Shown: in pieces, positions 6,162-13,102 of the stretch
Numbering within the stretch: position 1 is the first letter of the stretch
How the letters are laid out: each line of letters starts with the position of its first letter
Assembly: GCA_947372575.1 (NCBI GenBank)
Contig: CANBUF010000016.1
Location: 1-13,102 of the forward strand
Origin: Alcaligenaceae bacterium
GTDB taxonomy: Bacteria > Pseudomonadota > Gammaproteobacteria > Burkholderiales > Burkholderiaceae
Reading direction: 5' to 3'
Length of the DNA stretch: 13,102 nt
The notes under the pieces: model-generated
What the model was told of the DNA's origin: nothing
Database searches by the model: none
What the model saw: the letters and a program-made list of their open reading frames with translations, nothing else
Position numbers and translations under genes: made by a program

Positions 6162-7151
6162 TCAGACGACTTTAGCGGCCATCAAGTCATGCATGTGAAG
6201 GGCACCGACCAGACGCCCCGCCTCATCGGCGACCAGCATCTGGTTCAGTCTGTGGTTGTCCATGATCCGCGCAGCATCGACTGCCAGCGCTTCGGCGGAA
6301 ATGTGCCGCGGATCGCGTGTCATCCCCTCAGCAATCAGGATGCCGCGGATGTCACCATGGCGTTCAATGAGTCGGCGCAGATCGCCGTCGGTAAAAATGC
6401 CGGTTGCGTGGCCATTCTGATCCAGGACGGCTGTCATACCCATGCCTTTTCGGGAGATTTCTTCGAGGGCCTGAAAAATCGTGGCATCTTCGGGAACAGT
6501 CGGTAAGGCCGTGTCGTGGCGCATAACGTCTGCCACGCGTGTTAAAAGCTTGCGTCCGAGTGCGCCGCCAGGATGCGAGCGTGCGAAGTCCTCTGGACTA
6601 AAGCCGCGTGCCTGCAGGCAGGCGACTGCCAGTGCATCGCCCAGCGCCAAGGCTGCTGTAGTGCTGGAGGTCGGGGCGAGATTGTGTGGGCAGGCTTCTT
6701 GAGAGACACTGACATCCAGATGTGCATCGGCCAGGCGTGCAAGCTCGGATTGGGGATTGCCGGTCATGGCGATCACCTTGACCCCCAGCCGGTGTGCCGC
6801 TGACAAGATGGTCAGGAGCTCTTGGCCGGCGCCTGAATAAGACAGCGAGATCAGAAGGTCGTCGCCACCGATCATGCCGATATCGCCATGCACGGCCTCG
6901 GCAGCATGCAGAAAAAATGCTGGTGTGCCTGTCGAAGCGAGTGTTGCAGCAATTTTGCGTGCGATATGCCCCGTTTTCCCTAGCCCGCAGACAACAACAC
7001 GCCCACGGCAACCGAGCATCAAGTCGACTGCGCAGGCGAACTCATCCCCAAGCCGGGTGGTGAGCTCAAGAATTGCTTGTGCCTCAAGCTGAAGGGTCTG
7101 TTGGGCGGAGGCGAGCGCAGCAGCTTTTTGATCGGAATGAGTAAAGGGCAT
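6162..7151 (-). CDS. kdsD: D-arabinose 5-phosphate isomerase KdsD
   Basis: 329 residues, essentially the E. coli length (328). The SIS sugar-isomerase domain covers about 43-180 (VVVCGLGKTGHIARKIAATL, then SYSGAGQELL and LAPTSSTTAALALGDALA), and two CBS domains follow (about 206-265 and 275-329). The residues reported as catalytic in this family all appear at the expected places: Lys59, Glu111, Glu152 and His193. It interconverts ribulose 5-phosphate and arabinose 5-phosphate, the first step of Kdo synthesis. It is the first gene of the kdsD-kdsC-lptCAB unit and divergent from purT. ATG 7151 has no Shine-Dalgarno; a TAAAAT box stands six bases upstream, a possible leaderless start. Confidence 0.97.
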   Translation of the reverse strand: MPFTHSDQKAAALASAQQTLQLEAQAILELTTRLGDEFACAVDLMLGCRGRVVVCGLGKTGHIARKIAATLASTGTPAFFLHAAEAVHGDIGMIGGDDLLISLSYSGAGQELLTILSAAHRLGVKVIAMTGNPQSELARLADAHLDVSVSQEACPHNLAPTSSTTAALALGDALAVACLQARGFSPEDFARSHPGGALGRKLLTRVADVMRHDTALPTVPEDATIFQALEEISRKGMGMTAVLDQNGHATGIFTDGDLRRLIERHGDIRGILIAEGMTRDPRHISAEALAVDAARIMDNHRLNQMLVADEAGRLVGALHMHDLMAAKVV

Positions 7152-7157
7152 TTGCTG

Positions 7158-7163
7158 ATTTTA
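7158..7163 (-). promoter_or_regulatory. Putative -10 box for kdsD, leaderless spacing
   Basis: The minus strand reads TAAAAT (five of six matches to TATAAT), with six bases (CAGCAA) before the kdsD ATG. The -35 position is GC-rich and does not match consensus. The geometry is identical to that at ptsN. The remainder of the 118-nt kdsD/purT spacer shows no convincing purT promoter; TTGACG at 7219-7224 lacks a -10 partner. Confidence 0.35.
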
Positions 7164-7269
7164 AACGCTTCAGGGGTCGGGCGGGGTCAGTTGCATACGC
7201 AGGCTTGCTGTGGCACTCTTGACGGGGTGATGGCACAACCCGCCCAACAGGCTTCTTTAGGATCTCGAT

Positions 7270-8517
7270 ATGACGATTGCTTCTCCGTTACCCAGCGCCG
7301 CCAAGGCTTCAGAGCAAGGTGTCGCGCCCACACTGGGTACACCACTTACCGACAAAGCGGTGCGCGTCATGTTGCTGGGCTCGGGCGAACTAGGCAAAGA
7401 GGTCATTATTTCCCTGCAACGACTCGGTGTAGAGGTGATTGCGGTCGATCGTTATGCCAATGCGCCTGGTCATCAGGTCGCACACCGCAGCCATGTCATC
7501 ACGATGACGGACAGGGAGGCGTTGCGTGCCGTGATTGAAAAAGAGCGTCCACATGTGATTGTTCCGGAAATCGAGGCGATTGCGACCGATTTGCTCGTTG
7601 AGCTGGAGGCGGCAGGGACCGTGCGGGTCACACCCACGGCAAGAGCCGCGCAGCTCACCATGAATCGCGAAGGGATCCGCCGTCTGGCTGCTGAAACACT
7701 CGGGTTGCCAACCTCACCCTACCGATTTGCAGATTCTGTCGAGGCCCTCGCACGAGCCACCCAGGAAATTGGCTTTCCCTGTCTGGTCAAGCCTGTCATG
7801 TCCTCCTCAGGCAAAGGCCAATCCGTGTTGCGAAGCCCTGCAGATATCGCGCGCGCCTGGGAGATCGCCCAAAAAGGTGGCCGCGTAGGTGCCGGTCGCA
7901 TCATCGTCGAGGGCTTTATTGATTTTGAGTACGAAATCACCCTGTTGACAGTGCGTGCCCGTGCGTCGGACGGCTCGATCGAAACTAAATTCTGTGAACC
8001 CATCGGACATTTGCAGGTGGACGGTGATTACATCGAAAGCTGGCAGCCCCAGCCGATGTCCGTGCGTGCGCTTGAACGTGCGCGCAAGATTGCGCTGGAG
8101 GTCACGACTAGTCTGGGCGGCCAGGGAATTTTTGGTGTTGAACTGTTTGTGGCAGGAGACGAGGTCTGGTTCTCCGAAGTCAGTCCGCGGCCGCACGATA
8201 CGGGCCTTGTGACGCTAATTTCCCAGGTTCAGAATGAATTTGAACTGCACGCACGTGCGTTGCTCGGTTTGCCTGTGGACACCACCTTGCGCAGCCCCGC
8301 CGCAAGCAGTGTCATCTACGGCGGTATGGATGCTAAGGGTGTCGCTTTCGAAGGCGTTGCTCAGGCGCTAGCCGAACCCGGTACAGATATTCGTTTGTTC
8401 GGTAAGCCCGAGTCGTTTACTAAACGGCGTATGGGTGTCGGACTGGCCAGCGCCGATAACATCGAGGACGCGCGTGCCAAAGCACGACGCGTATCCGCTG
8501 CCGTGAGCATCCGATGA
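7270..8517 (+). CDS. purT: Formate-dependent phosphoribosylglycinamide formyltransferase (GAR transformylase 2)
   Basis: 415 residues, about 23 more than E. coli PurT owing to a non-conserved N-terminal extension. The preATP-grasp domain has [11 protein letters not shown] (from residue 35) and [20 protein letters not shown]. The ATP-grasp has [12 protein letters not shown] (173-184) and the metal-binding stretch [12 protein letters not shown] (from 301), which closely resemble E. coli PurT. It uses formate and ATP to formylate GAR in the third step of purine synthesis, avoiding formyl-tetrahydrofolate. ATG 7270 has an AGGA sequence eight bases upstream; an internal start near residue 29 has no ATG. 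The stop overlaps apt as ATGA, suggesting a purine operon. Confidence 0.97.
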   Translation: MTIASPLPSAAKASEQGVAPTLGTPLTDKAVRVMLLGSGELGKEVIISLQRLGVEVIAVDRYANAPGHQVAHRSHVITMTDREALRAVIEKERPHVIVPEIEAIATDLLVELEAAGTVRVTPTARAAQLTMNREGIRRLAAETLGLPTSPYRFADSVEALARATQEIGFPCLVKPVMSSSGKGQSVLRSPADIARAWEIAQKGGRVGAGRIIVEGFIDFEYEITLLTVRARASDGSIETKFCEPIGHLQVDGDYIESWQPQPMSVRALERARKIALEVTTSLGGQGIFGVELFVAGDEVWFSEVSPRPHDTGLVTLISQVQNEFELHARALLGLPVDTTLRSPAASSVIYGGMDAKGVAFEGVAQALAEPGTDIRLFGKPESFTKRRMGVGLASADNIEDARAKARRVSAAVSIR

Positions 8518-9086
8518 GCAGCGCACCCTATGCACCTGTGGCGTATCAGGACCCTGTCGGGCTGATCAACAGTTTGATTCGCGCGGTGCCCGATTGGCCA
8601 GTGCCCGGGGTTATGTTTCGCGACATTACGCCCTTATTTCAGGACGCTGCGGCGTTTCGTGCGTTGATTGAGCTATTTGTTTTACGGCACATGCGCCAAC
8701 GTCTGGATCTGGTTGTCGGGATCGATGCCCGTGGCTTTATTCTGGGGAGTGCGCTGGCGTACGCCCTGAATGTTGGTTTTGTGCCTGTCCGTAAAAAAGG
8801 CAAGCTTCCCTTTAAAACCATTGGGCAGTCTTATTCTCTTGAGTATGGTCAGGCAGAGGTTGAAATCCATGTCGATGCTGTTCAGCCGGGGCAGCGCGTT
8901 TTGCTCGTCGATGATCTGGTCGCGACGGGTGGCACCATGCTCGCGGCCATCAAGTTACTGCAGCAATTGGGTGGCAATGTCGTCGAGGCAGCTGCAGTGA
9001 TTGACTTGCCGGACCTTGGCGGTTCGCGTGCCATTGCAAAAACTGAGACCCCCTTCTTTAGCGTGTGCCAGTTCGGGGGGGAATAA
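8514..9086 (+). CDS. apt: Adenine phosphoribosyltransferase
   Basis: 190 residues, within the family range of 170-190. The type-I phosphoribosyltransferase PRPP loop [13 protein letters not shown] is at 129-141. The N-terminal [18 protein letters not shown] segment (27-44) and [14 protein letters not shown] (69-82) are characteristic of Apt. It converts adenine and PRPP to AMP in the salvage pathway. Its ATG overlaps the purT stop, so salvage and de novo synthesis appear coexpressed. A modest GAG seven bases upstream may assist initiation. It converges with ilvA with 29 nt between stops. Confidence 0.97.
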   Translation: MSSAPYAPVAYQDPVGLINSLIRAVPDWPVPGVMFRDITPLFQDAAAFRALIELFVLRHMRQRLDLVVGIDARGFILGSALAYALNVGFVPVRKKGKLPFKTIGQSYSLEYGQAEVEIHVDAVQPGQRVLLVDDLVATGGTMLAAIKLLQQLGGNVVEAAAVIDLPDLGGSRAIAKTETPFFSVCQFGGE

Positions 9087-9114
9087 CGTCAGGCAATGAA
9101 CCCGACGTACGTGA

Positions 9115-9135
9115 CCTATAAAAACAGCTTATAGG
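9115..9135. terminator. Hairpin at the apt/ilvA convergent junction (weak)
   Basis: CCTATAA (9115-9121) and TTATAGG (9129-9135) form a perfect 7-bp AT-rich stem around a 7-base loop. It covers the ilvA stop codon and last codons, 29 nt beyond apt. Neither strand has a proper T-run after the stem, so terminator function is doubtful. Confidence 0.25.
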
Positions 9136-10624
9136 CGGGGTTTTCGGTTTCATTCCAGTGCGGATAGCCCACCGCGTCTAGGAATTCTTTGAACGCTTTT
9201 TTATTACCGGCGGGAACTTGAATTCCAATCAAAATCTGGCCGTAGTCCGCACCCTGATTACGGTAATGAAACAGGCTGATGTTCCAGTCCGGTTTCATTG
9301 AGTTCAAAAAGCGCATGAGTGCGCCTGGGCGCTCCGGGAACTCAAAGCGATAAAGCAACTCATTGGCTGCTGTGTCGGAGCGACCTCCCACCATATGACG
9401 CAAATGGGTTTTGGCCATTTCGTCGTGCGTTAAATCCAGCGTCGCAAAGCCATGCTTGCGAAACGTGCTGGCAATACGATCCGGCTCCGCATTGTTCTGG
9501 ACTTGCACTCCGACAAAAACATGGGCGAGCGATGAGTTCGACATGCGATAGTTGAATTCTGTCACATTGCGGTTACCCACCAGCTCGCAGAACGCGCGAA
9601 AGCTCCCGCGTTGTTCAGGTAGCGTGACGGCAAAGACAGCTTCGCGTGCTTCACCCACCTCTGCACGCTCGGCGACAAAACGCAGCCGGTCGAAGTTCAT
9701 GTTGGCGCCGCATGCGATCGTGACCAGTGTGCTGCCTTTCAGATTGTGATCCTTGGCATATTGCTTTGCACCTGCGAGTGCCAGGGCCCCTGCGGGCTCA
9801 AGCACACTGCGGGTATCCTGGAATACGTCTTTGATCGCGGCACATATCGCGTCGGTATCTACCACAACATAATCATCTACGTAGAGACGTGCAAGCCGAA
9901 ATGTTTCGATACCAACCTGTTTGACAGCCGTACCATCCGAAAAAAGTCCAACGTCCGCGAGATGGACGCGCCTGCCCGCCTGAACGCTGCGCAACATGGC
10001 ATCCGAGTCAACGGTCTGCACGCCAATGATTTTGATTTCAGGCCTGAGCTGCTTAACGTAGGCCGCGATGCCGCTGATGAGACCGCCACCACCAATCGCA
10101 ACGAAAATGGCATCGATTGGCCCTGGGTGCTGCCGCAGGATTTCCATGCCAATGGTGCCCTGACCCGCAATCACATCCGGGTCGTCAAACGGATGGACAA
10201 AGGTCATCTTGTTTTTTTTCTCGAGAGTCAGTGCGTGTTCGTAGGCATCGGTAAAACTATCTCCGTGCAGCACCACCTCACCGCCCAACGCGCGAACGGC
10301 ATCAATCTTGACGCCAGGCGTTGTTGTTGGCATGACAATGACTGCTTTGCAGCCGAGCCTTTTGGCAGACAGGGCAACGCCCTGGGCATGATTGCCTGCA
10401 GACGCGGCGATCACGCCACGATTCAGGGCAGCCTGAGTTAAGTTGGCCATCTTGTTGTAGGCGCCGCGCAACTTGAAACTGAAAACAGGTTGAGTGTCTT
10501 CGCGCTTGAGCCAGATTTTGTTGCCTGTGCGTGCCGAAAGCTGAGGCGCCAGTTCAAGAGGCGTCTCGACTGCAACGTCATACACTTTCGAGGTCAGAAT
10601 ACGTTTGAGATAATCCGTGGACAT
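9116..10624 (-). CDS. ilvA: Threonine ammonia-lyase, biosynthetic (threonine deaminase)
   Basis: 502 residues, the length of the biosynthetic two-ACT form. The PLP-dependent fold type II domain is at about 1-320, with the Schiff-base lysine Lys51 in FSFKLRGAYNK, ASAGNHAQGVA (74-84) binding substrate, and the phosphate-binding glycine loop AIGGGGLISG (177-186). Two regulatory ACT-like repeats follow (about 325-410 and 420-502, each with the PE[QR]RG/PERPG-type opening: LPEQRGSF and FPERPGAL). It converts threonine to 2-oxobutyrate, the committed step of isoleucine synthesis, and the two ACT domains suggest isoleucine/valine control. ATG 10624 has AGGAA six bases upstream. It stands alone, divergent from the YqaA-like gene. 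Confidence 0.97.
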   Translation of the reverse strand: MSTDYLKRILTSKVYDVAVETPLELAPQLSARTGNKIWLKREDTQPVFSFKLRGAYNKMANLTQAALNRGVIAASAGNHAQGVALSAKRLGCKAVIVMPTTTPGVKIDAVRALGGEVVLHGDSFTDAYEHALTLEKKNKMTFVHPFDDPDVIAGQGTIGMEILRQHPGPIDAIFVAIGGGGLISGIAAYVKQLRPEIKIIGVQTVDSDAMLRSVQAGRRVHLADVGLFSDGTAVKQVGIETFRLARLYVDDYVVVDTDAICAAIKDVFQDTRSVLEPAGALALAGAKQYAKDHNLKGSTLVTIACGANMNFDRLRFVAERAEVGEAREAVFAVTLPEQRGSFRAFCELVGNRNVTEFNYRMSNSSLAHVFVGVQVQNNAEPDRIASTFRKHGFATLDLTHDEMAKTHLRHMVGGRSDTAANELLYRFEFPERPGALMRFLNSMKPDWNISLFHYRNQGADYGQILIGIQVPAGNKKAFKEFLDAVGYPHWNETENPAYKLFL

Positions 10625-10668
10625 AATGTTCCTGAGGTTGGAGGCAGCGGCCTTTAGCCTGAGGCTGC

Positions 10669-10677
10669 ATTATCCCA
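10669..10677 (-). promoter_or_regulatory. Putative extended -10 promoter of ilvA
   Basis: The minus strand reads TGGGATAAT: a TGN extension followed by GATAAT (5/6 match). The -35 region is weak, as is common for extended -10 promoters. Transcription would begin near 10662, leaving a leader of about 38 nt that can fold through GCAGC/GCTGC arms. Confidence 0.45.
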
Positions 10678-10679
10678 TG

Positions 10680-10708
10680 CTGTCAGGCTGGGTATTGCGT
10701 CATAAAAT
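10680..10708 (+). promoter_or_regulatory. Putative promoter of the YqaA-like gene
   Basis: CTGTCA (-35, 10680-10685), a 17-base spacer and TAAAAT (-10, 10703-10708). It faces away from the ilvA promoter. The predicted start near 10715 lies just before the AAGGAG at 10717-10722, so the leader would be very short. Confidence 0.45.
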
Positions 10709-10740
10709 TCTAAGCCAAGGAGTACGTTCTGAGTAACGCT

Positions 10741-11259
10741 GTGCAAGCCGTACTAAATATCTTTGCCCAGCCCGAGGTCGGGTTGGTCGCGATCTTTGTC
10801 CTCAGCCTGCTGGCTGCAACATTGTTGCCCATGGGCTCCGAGCCCGCGTTGCTCGGTTATGTCGCGCTCGCACCTGATTCGGTCTGGCCCGCAATCGGTG
10901 TCGCAACCCTCGGAAATACGTTGGGGGGCGTGCTGACTTTCTGGATGGGCGCTTGCGCGCAGCGCGTCCTCAATAGGACCAATAGGACCAATGGAGCCAA
11001 TGGAGCCAATGGAGCCGACTTAGGCAAACCAACTCCGCCCGGTCGCTGGAGGCAGCGGGCCGAGGCGCTTGCACAGCGTTTTGGCGCACCCATCTTGCTG
11101 TTTTCCTGGGTGCCGCTCATTGGTGATCCGCTTTGCGCTGTAGCTGGCTGGTTACGGTTGCCCTTCCTGCCCTGCCTCATATTCATGGTCTTAGGTAAGT
11201 TTACGAGGTATGCGATCCTGTGCGGGGTGCTGCTTGAACTGGTCTCGCCAATTCATTGA
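10741..11259 (+). CDS. YqaA/DedA-family (SNARE-associated) inner membrane protein
   Basis: 172 residues from GTG 10741; a start at CTG 10729 would add four (see the separate finding). It resembles E. coli YqaA (142 aa): ATLLPMGSEPALLGYVA with conserved Pro/Ser-Glu, GNTLGGVLTFWMG, and the C-terminal FSWVPLIGDPLCAVAGWLRL and LGKFTRYAI. Hydrophobic segments lie at about 13-30, 48-72, 115-137 and 142-166. DedA-family proteins act in membrane lipid or ion homeostasis; the exact role of YqaA is unknown. Between the second and third segments is an inserted low-complexity Asn-rich stretch (78-92) encoded by a 9-bp tandem repeat, which accounts for much of the extra length. It has its own promoter region and is divergent from ilvA. 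Confidence 0.85.
   Translation: MQAVLNIFAQPEVGLVAIFVLSLLAATLLPMGSEPALLGYVALAPDSVWPAIGVATLGNTLGGVLTFWMGACAQRVLNRTNRTNGANGANGADLGKPTPPGRWRQRAEALAQRFGAPILLFSWVPLIGDPLCAVAGWLRLPFLPCLIFMVLGKFTRYAILCGVLLELVSPIH
10972..11016 (+). repeat. In-frame 9-bp tandem repeat (five units)
   Basis: Two units of AATAGGACC (10972-10989) are followed by three of AATGGAGCC (10990-11016). They encode Asn-Arg-Thr twice then Asn-Gly-Ala three times, in the loop between hydrophobic segments of the YqaA-like protein. As the unit is a multiple of three, copy number can change without breaking the frame. Confidence 0.95.
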
Positions 11260-11307
11260 CATTCCTCGGATTCATGGGGTTATTACTGAATAGTTCTGCC
11301 AATCGCT

Positions 11308-11313
11308 TAAAAT
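11308..11313 (+). promoter_or_regulatory. Possible -10 box before the FAD oxidoreductase gene
   Basis: TAAAAT matches the -10 consensus at five of six positions and lies 36 bases before the ATG. No good -35 box is at the right distance; TTGACA at 11256-11261 is too far away. The 90-nt spacer shows no terminator. Confidence 0.25.
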
Positions 11314-11349
11314 GTAGAACCTAGGGCAACCTTTATTCGAGTTACAGAT

Positions 11350-13102
11350 ATGAACGCCCCGTTTGCCAGTCATCTTCTGAGCGCCGCCCCGCCTGCCGAC
11401 CCGAAGGCCAGGTTGCGCGAGATCCCCTACAACTACACGTCGTTCTCTGATCGGGAGGTCGTTTGTCGACTTCTGGGCGATGACGCATGGGGCTTGCTGT
11501 CTGACTTGCGTGGCGAACGCCGCACGGGACGCTCTGCTCGTATGTTGTACGAGGTGCTGGGTGACATCTGGGTCGTGCGACGCAATCCTTATCTGCAGGA
11601 TGACTTGCTCGAGAATCCCAAGCGCCGCAAGTTACTGATTGAGGCCATGCAGCATCGTCTGGGCGAGATCAATCGCCGCAGGCTGTCTGATGACACGCAA
11701 CGTGACGAAAAGGTTGCCGGGTTGCTCGATCGTGCCTACGCCGCCATCGATACGTTCGAACAAGGTTTTGCCCAAACCGCTAAGCTGCGCAAGCAGGTTA
11801 CCCGCGTGCTGGGCAAGCTCACAGCACGCGACAATATTAAGTTTGATGGCCTGTCACGTGTTTCGCATGTGACGGATGCAACCGACTGGCGCGTTGAGTA
11901 TCCTTTTGTGGTGCTTACGCCCGATACCGAAGAAGAAATCGCCGCCATGGTGCGCGGCTGTATTGAGTTGGGCCTGACCATTGTGCCGCGCGGCGGTGGG
12001 ACGGGTTACACGGGTGGGGCGATTCCGCTGACCTGGAGATCGGTTGTTATCAATACCGAAAAACTCGATACCCTGGGGCCTGTTGAAACGGGGTCGTTGC
12101 CGGGTGTGAGTACACCAGTATCGACCGTGCGTTCGGGTGCAGGGGTCGTGACCAAGCGCGTATCCGAGGCTGCCGAATCGGCGGGGCTGGTCTTCGCAGT
12201 AGATCCGACTTCGGCCGAAGCCTCCTGTGTAGGCGGTAACGTTGCGATGAACGCAGGCGGCAAAAAAGCCGTGCTGTGGGGTACCGCGCTCGACAATCTG
12301 GCCTGGTGGCGGATGGTCGATCCTGACGGTAATTGGCTTGATGTCACGCGTCTGGATCACAACCTGGGCAAAATTCATGATGCCCAGCTCGTCAGATTTG
12401 AGTTGCAGTGGTCGGACGGCGCATATCCTGCGGGTGAGCGTCCGTTGCGCAGCAAGATGATTGAGATTGCTGGTTCGCATTTCCGTAAAGTCGGCTTGGG
12501 CAAGGATGTCACAGACAAATTTCTGGCCGGTTTGCCGGGCGTCCAAAAAGAAGGCTGTGATGGTCTGATTACCGCTGCACGCTGGGTCTTGCACAGGATG
12601 CCATCGCATGCCCGTACCGTGTGCCTGGAGTTCTTTGGTCAGGCGCGCGAAGCCATCCCCTCGATTGTTGAAATTAAAAACTATATCGATACGGCCGGTC
12701 TGGCCCGCGGTGCCTTGCTCGCGGGGCTTGAACACCTCGATGAGCGTTATTTGCGTGCGGTTGGCTACTCCACCAAGAGCAAGCGCGGCGTATTACCAAA
12801 GATGGTGCTGATTGGTGACATTGTCGGTGACGACGAAGCGGCTGTCGCGGCCACGACAAGCGAAGTCGTCCGTCTGGCAAATACGCGGCATGGCGAAGGT
12901 TTTATTGCGGTGAGTGCTGAAGCCCGCAAAAAATTCTGGCTCGACCGTTCGCGTACTGCTGCTATTGCCCGGCATACCAATGCCTTCAAGATTAACGAAG
13001 ATGTGGTGATCCCACTTGGTCGGATGGGCGAGTACACCGACGAAATTGAACGCATCAATATCGAGTTGTCCACGCGCAATAAGCTCAAGCTGCTTGATGC
13101 CT
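11350..13102 (+). CDS. Large FAD-linked oxidoreductase with DUF3683-like N-terminus (partial)
   Basis: 584 codons are present and open to the window edge. Residues 1-150 ([39 protein letters not shown]) resemble the N-terminal DUF3683 found in long Burkholderiales FAD/FMN-binding oxidoreductases. From about residue 184 an FAD-binding PCMH-type domain begins: [19 protein letters not shown], then [11 protein letters not shown] (213-223) and [20 protein letters not shown] (from 285), as in D-lactate/glycolate dehydrogenases. After about residue 400 the sequence fits an FAD-oxidase C-terminal region. Family members usually exceed 1,200 residues and end in a 4Fe-4S/CCG module, which would be outside this window. 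The likely role is oxidation of a 2-hydroxy acid feeding the respiratory chain, but the substrate cannot be told. ATG 11350 has only a weak GAG upstream. Confidence 0.88.
   Translation, partial: MNAPFASHLLSAAPPADPKARLREIPYNYTSFSDREVVCRLLGDDAWGLLSDLRGERRTGRSARMLYEVLGDIWVVRRNPYLQDDLLENPKRRKLLIEAMQHRLGEINRRRLSDDTQRDEKVAGLLDRAYAAIDTFEQGFAQTAKLRKQVTRVLGKLTARDNIKFDGLSRVSHVTDATDWRVEYPFVVLTPDTEEEIAAMVRGCIELGLTIVPRGGGTGYTGGAIPLTWRSVVINTEKLDTLGPVETGSLPGVSTPVSTVRSGAGVVTKRVSEAAESAGLVFAVDPTSAEASCVGGNVAMNAGGKKAVLWGTALDNLAWWRMVDPDGNWLDVTRLDHNLGKIHDAQLVRFELQWSDGAYPAGERPLRSKMIEIAGSHFRKVGLGKDVTDKFLAGLPGVQKEGCDGLITAARWVLHRMPSHARTVCLEFFGQAREAIPSIVEIKNYIDTAGLARGALLAGLEHLDERYLRAVGYSTKSKRGVLPKMVLIGDIVGDDEAAVAATTSEVVRLANTRHGEGFIAVSAEARKKFWLDRSRTAAIARHTNAFKINEDVVIPLGRMGEYTDEIERINIELSTRNKLKLLDA

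Noticed and set aside
5973..6506. Plus-strand open frame of 177 codons
   Set aside because: It is antisense across the kdsC/kdsD boundary and lacks any recognisable motif.
7179..7245. GGGCGGG (7179-7185) and CCCGCCC (7239-7245) inverted repeat in the kdsD/purT spacer, considered as a riboswitch or attenuator
   Set aside because: The arms are only 7 bp of pure GC, 53 bases apart, with no supporting helices or terminator. Chance is likely in GC-rich DNA, and purine or folate riboswitch features are not recognisable.
9746..10441. Plus-strand open frame of 231 codons
   Set aside because: It lies wholly antisense to ilvA, whose motifs are intact. The predicted protein has no recognisable domain and no Shine-Dalgarno; it is a shadow of ilvA codon usage.
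10643..10668. Stem-forming GCAGC/GCTGC leader of ilvA, considered as a transcription attenuator
   Set aside because: There is no T-run, no leader peptide with Ile/Leu/Val codons and the leader is only about 38 nt, too short for classical ilv attenuation.
11256..11261. Perfect TTGACA -35 box at the end of the YqaA-like gene
   Set aside because: No acceptable -10 hexamer occurs 16-18 bases downstream; the best, TATTAC, needs a 19-base spacer. It overlaps the stop codon and is probably incidental.
11854..12735. Minus-strand open frame of 293 codons
   Set aside because: It is antisense to the FAD-linked oxidoreductase, whose FAD-binding motifs lie in the plus frame. Composition is His/Arg/Gln-rich without a domain, typical of an antisense shadow.
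1..13102. Search for CRISPR arrays, tRNA/rRNA, insertion sequences, toxin-antitoxin or phage genes
   Set aside because: No regularly spaced repeats, cloverleaf or transposase-like frames were seen; the window reads as ordinary core chromosome.

Overview
The window looks like chromosomal core sequence from a betaproteobacterium of the Burkholderiales, most likely an Alcaligenaceae-type organism. This rests on gene content and order: a Kdo/LPS-export cluster runs into hpf, ptsN, hprK and rapZ, and the combination of an HPr kinase/phosphorylase with EIIA-Ntr is typical of betaproteobacteria. The three plus-strand genes and ilvA read like their Burkholderiales homologues. I see no mobile element, CRISPR array, rRNA or tRNA. 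No stretch over 300 bases lacks a gene.

Minus-strand block (7151 down to 1). In transcription order it holds kdsD, kdsC, lptC, lptA, lptB, hpf, ptsN, hprK, rapZ and rlpA (cut by the window edge). kdsD and kdsC make the Kdo precursor for lipopolysaccharide. lptC, lptA and lptB encode parts of the LPS transport bridge. hpf encodes a ribosome hibernation factor. ptsN, hprK and rapZ encode nitrogen-PTS and cell-envelope signalling components. rlpA encodes a peptidoglycan-acting lipoprotein. Junctions are tight: 11-12 nt gaps, a 1-nt gap at hprK/rapZ, and ATGA stop/start overlaps at lptC/lptA and rapZ/rlpA. Two breaks divide the block. A 212-nt spacer between lptB and hpf carries a promoter and an operator-like dyad. 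A strong intrinsic terminator sits between hpf and ptsN, followed by a perfect TATAAT box six bases before the ptsN ATG.

The gene for sigma-54 (rpoN), normally found between lptB and hpf, is absent here.

Plus-strand block (7270-9086): purT (formate-dependent GAR transformylase) and apt (adenine phosphoribosyltransferase) overlap by ATGA and probably form a purine synthesis/salvage operon divergent from kdsD. ilvA (threonine ammonia-lyase, minus, 9116-10624) converges on apt with only 29 nt between them.

Right end: divergent from ilvA is a small YqaA/DedA-like membrane protein gene with an in-frame 9-bp tandem repeat and a possible CTG start. It is followed by the first 584 codons of a large FAD-linked oxidoreductase with a DUF3683-like N-terminus, which runs off the window.

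Nothing here is an obviously new defence or mobile system. The observations most worth checking are the missing rpoN, the two possible leaderless starts (kdsD and ptsN), the dyad upstream of hpf and the coding minisatellite.
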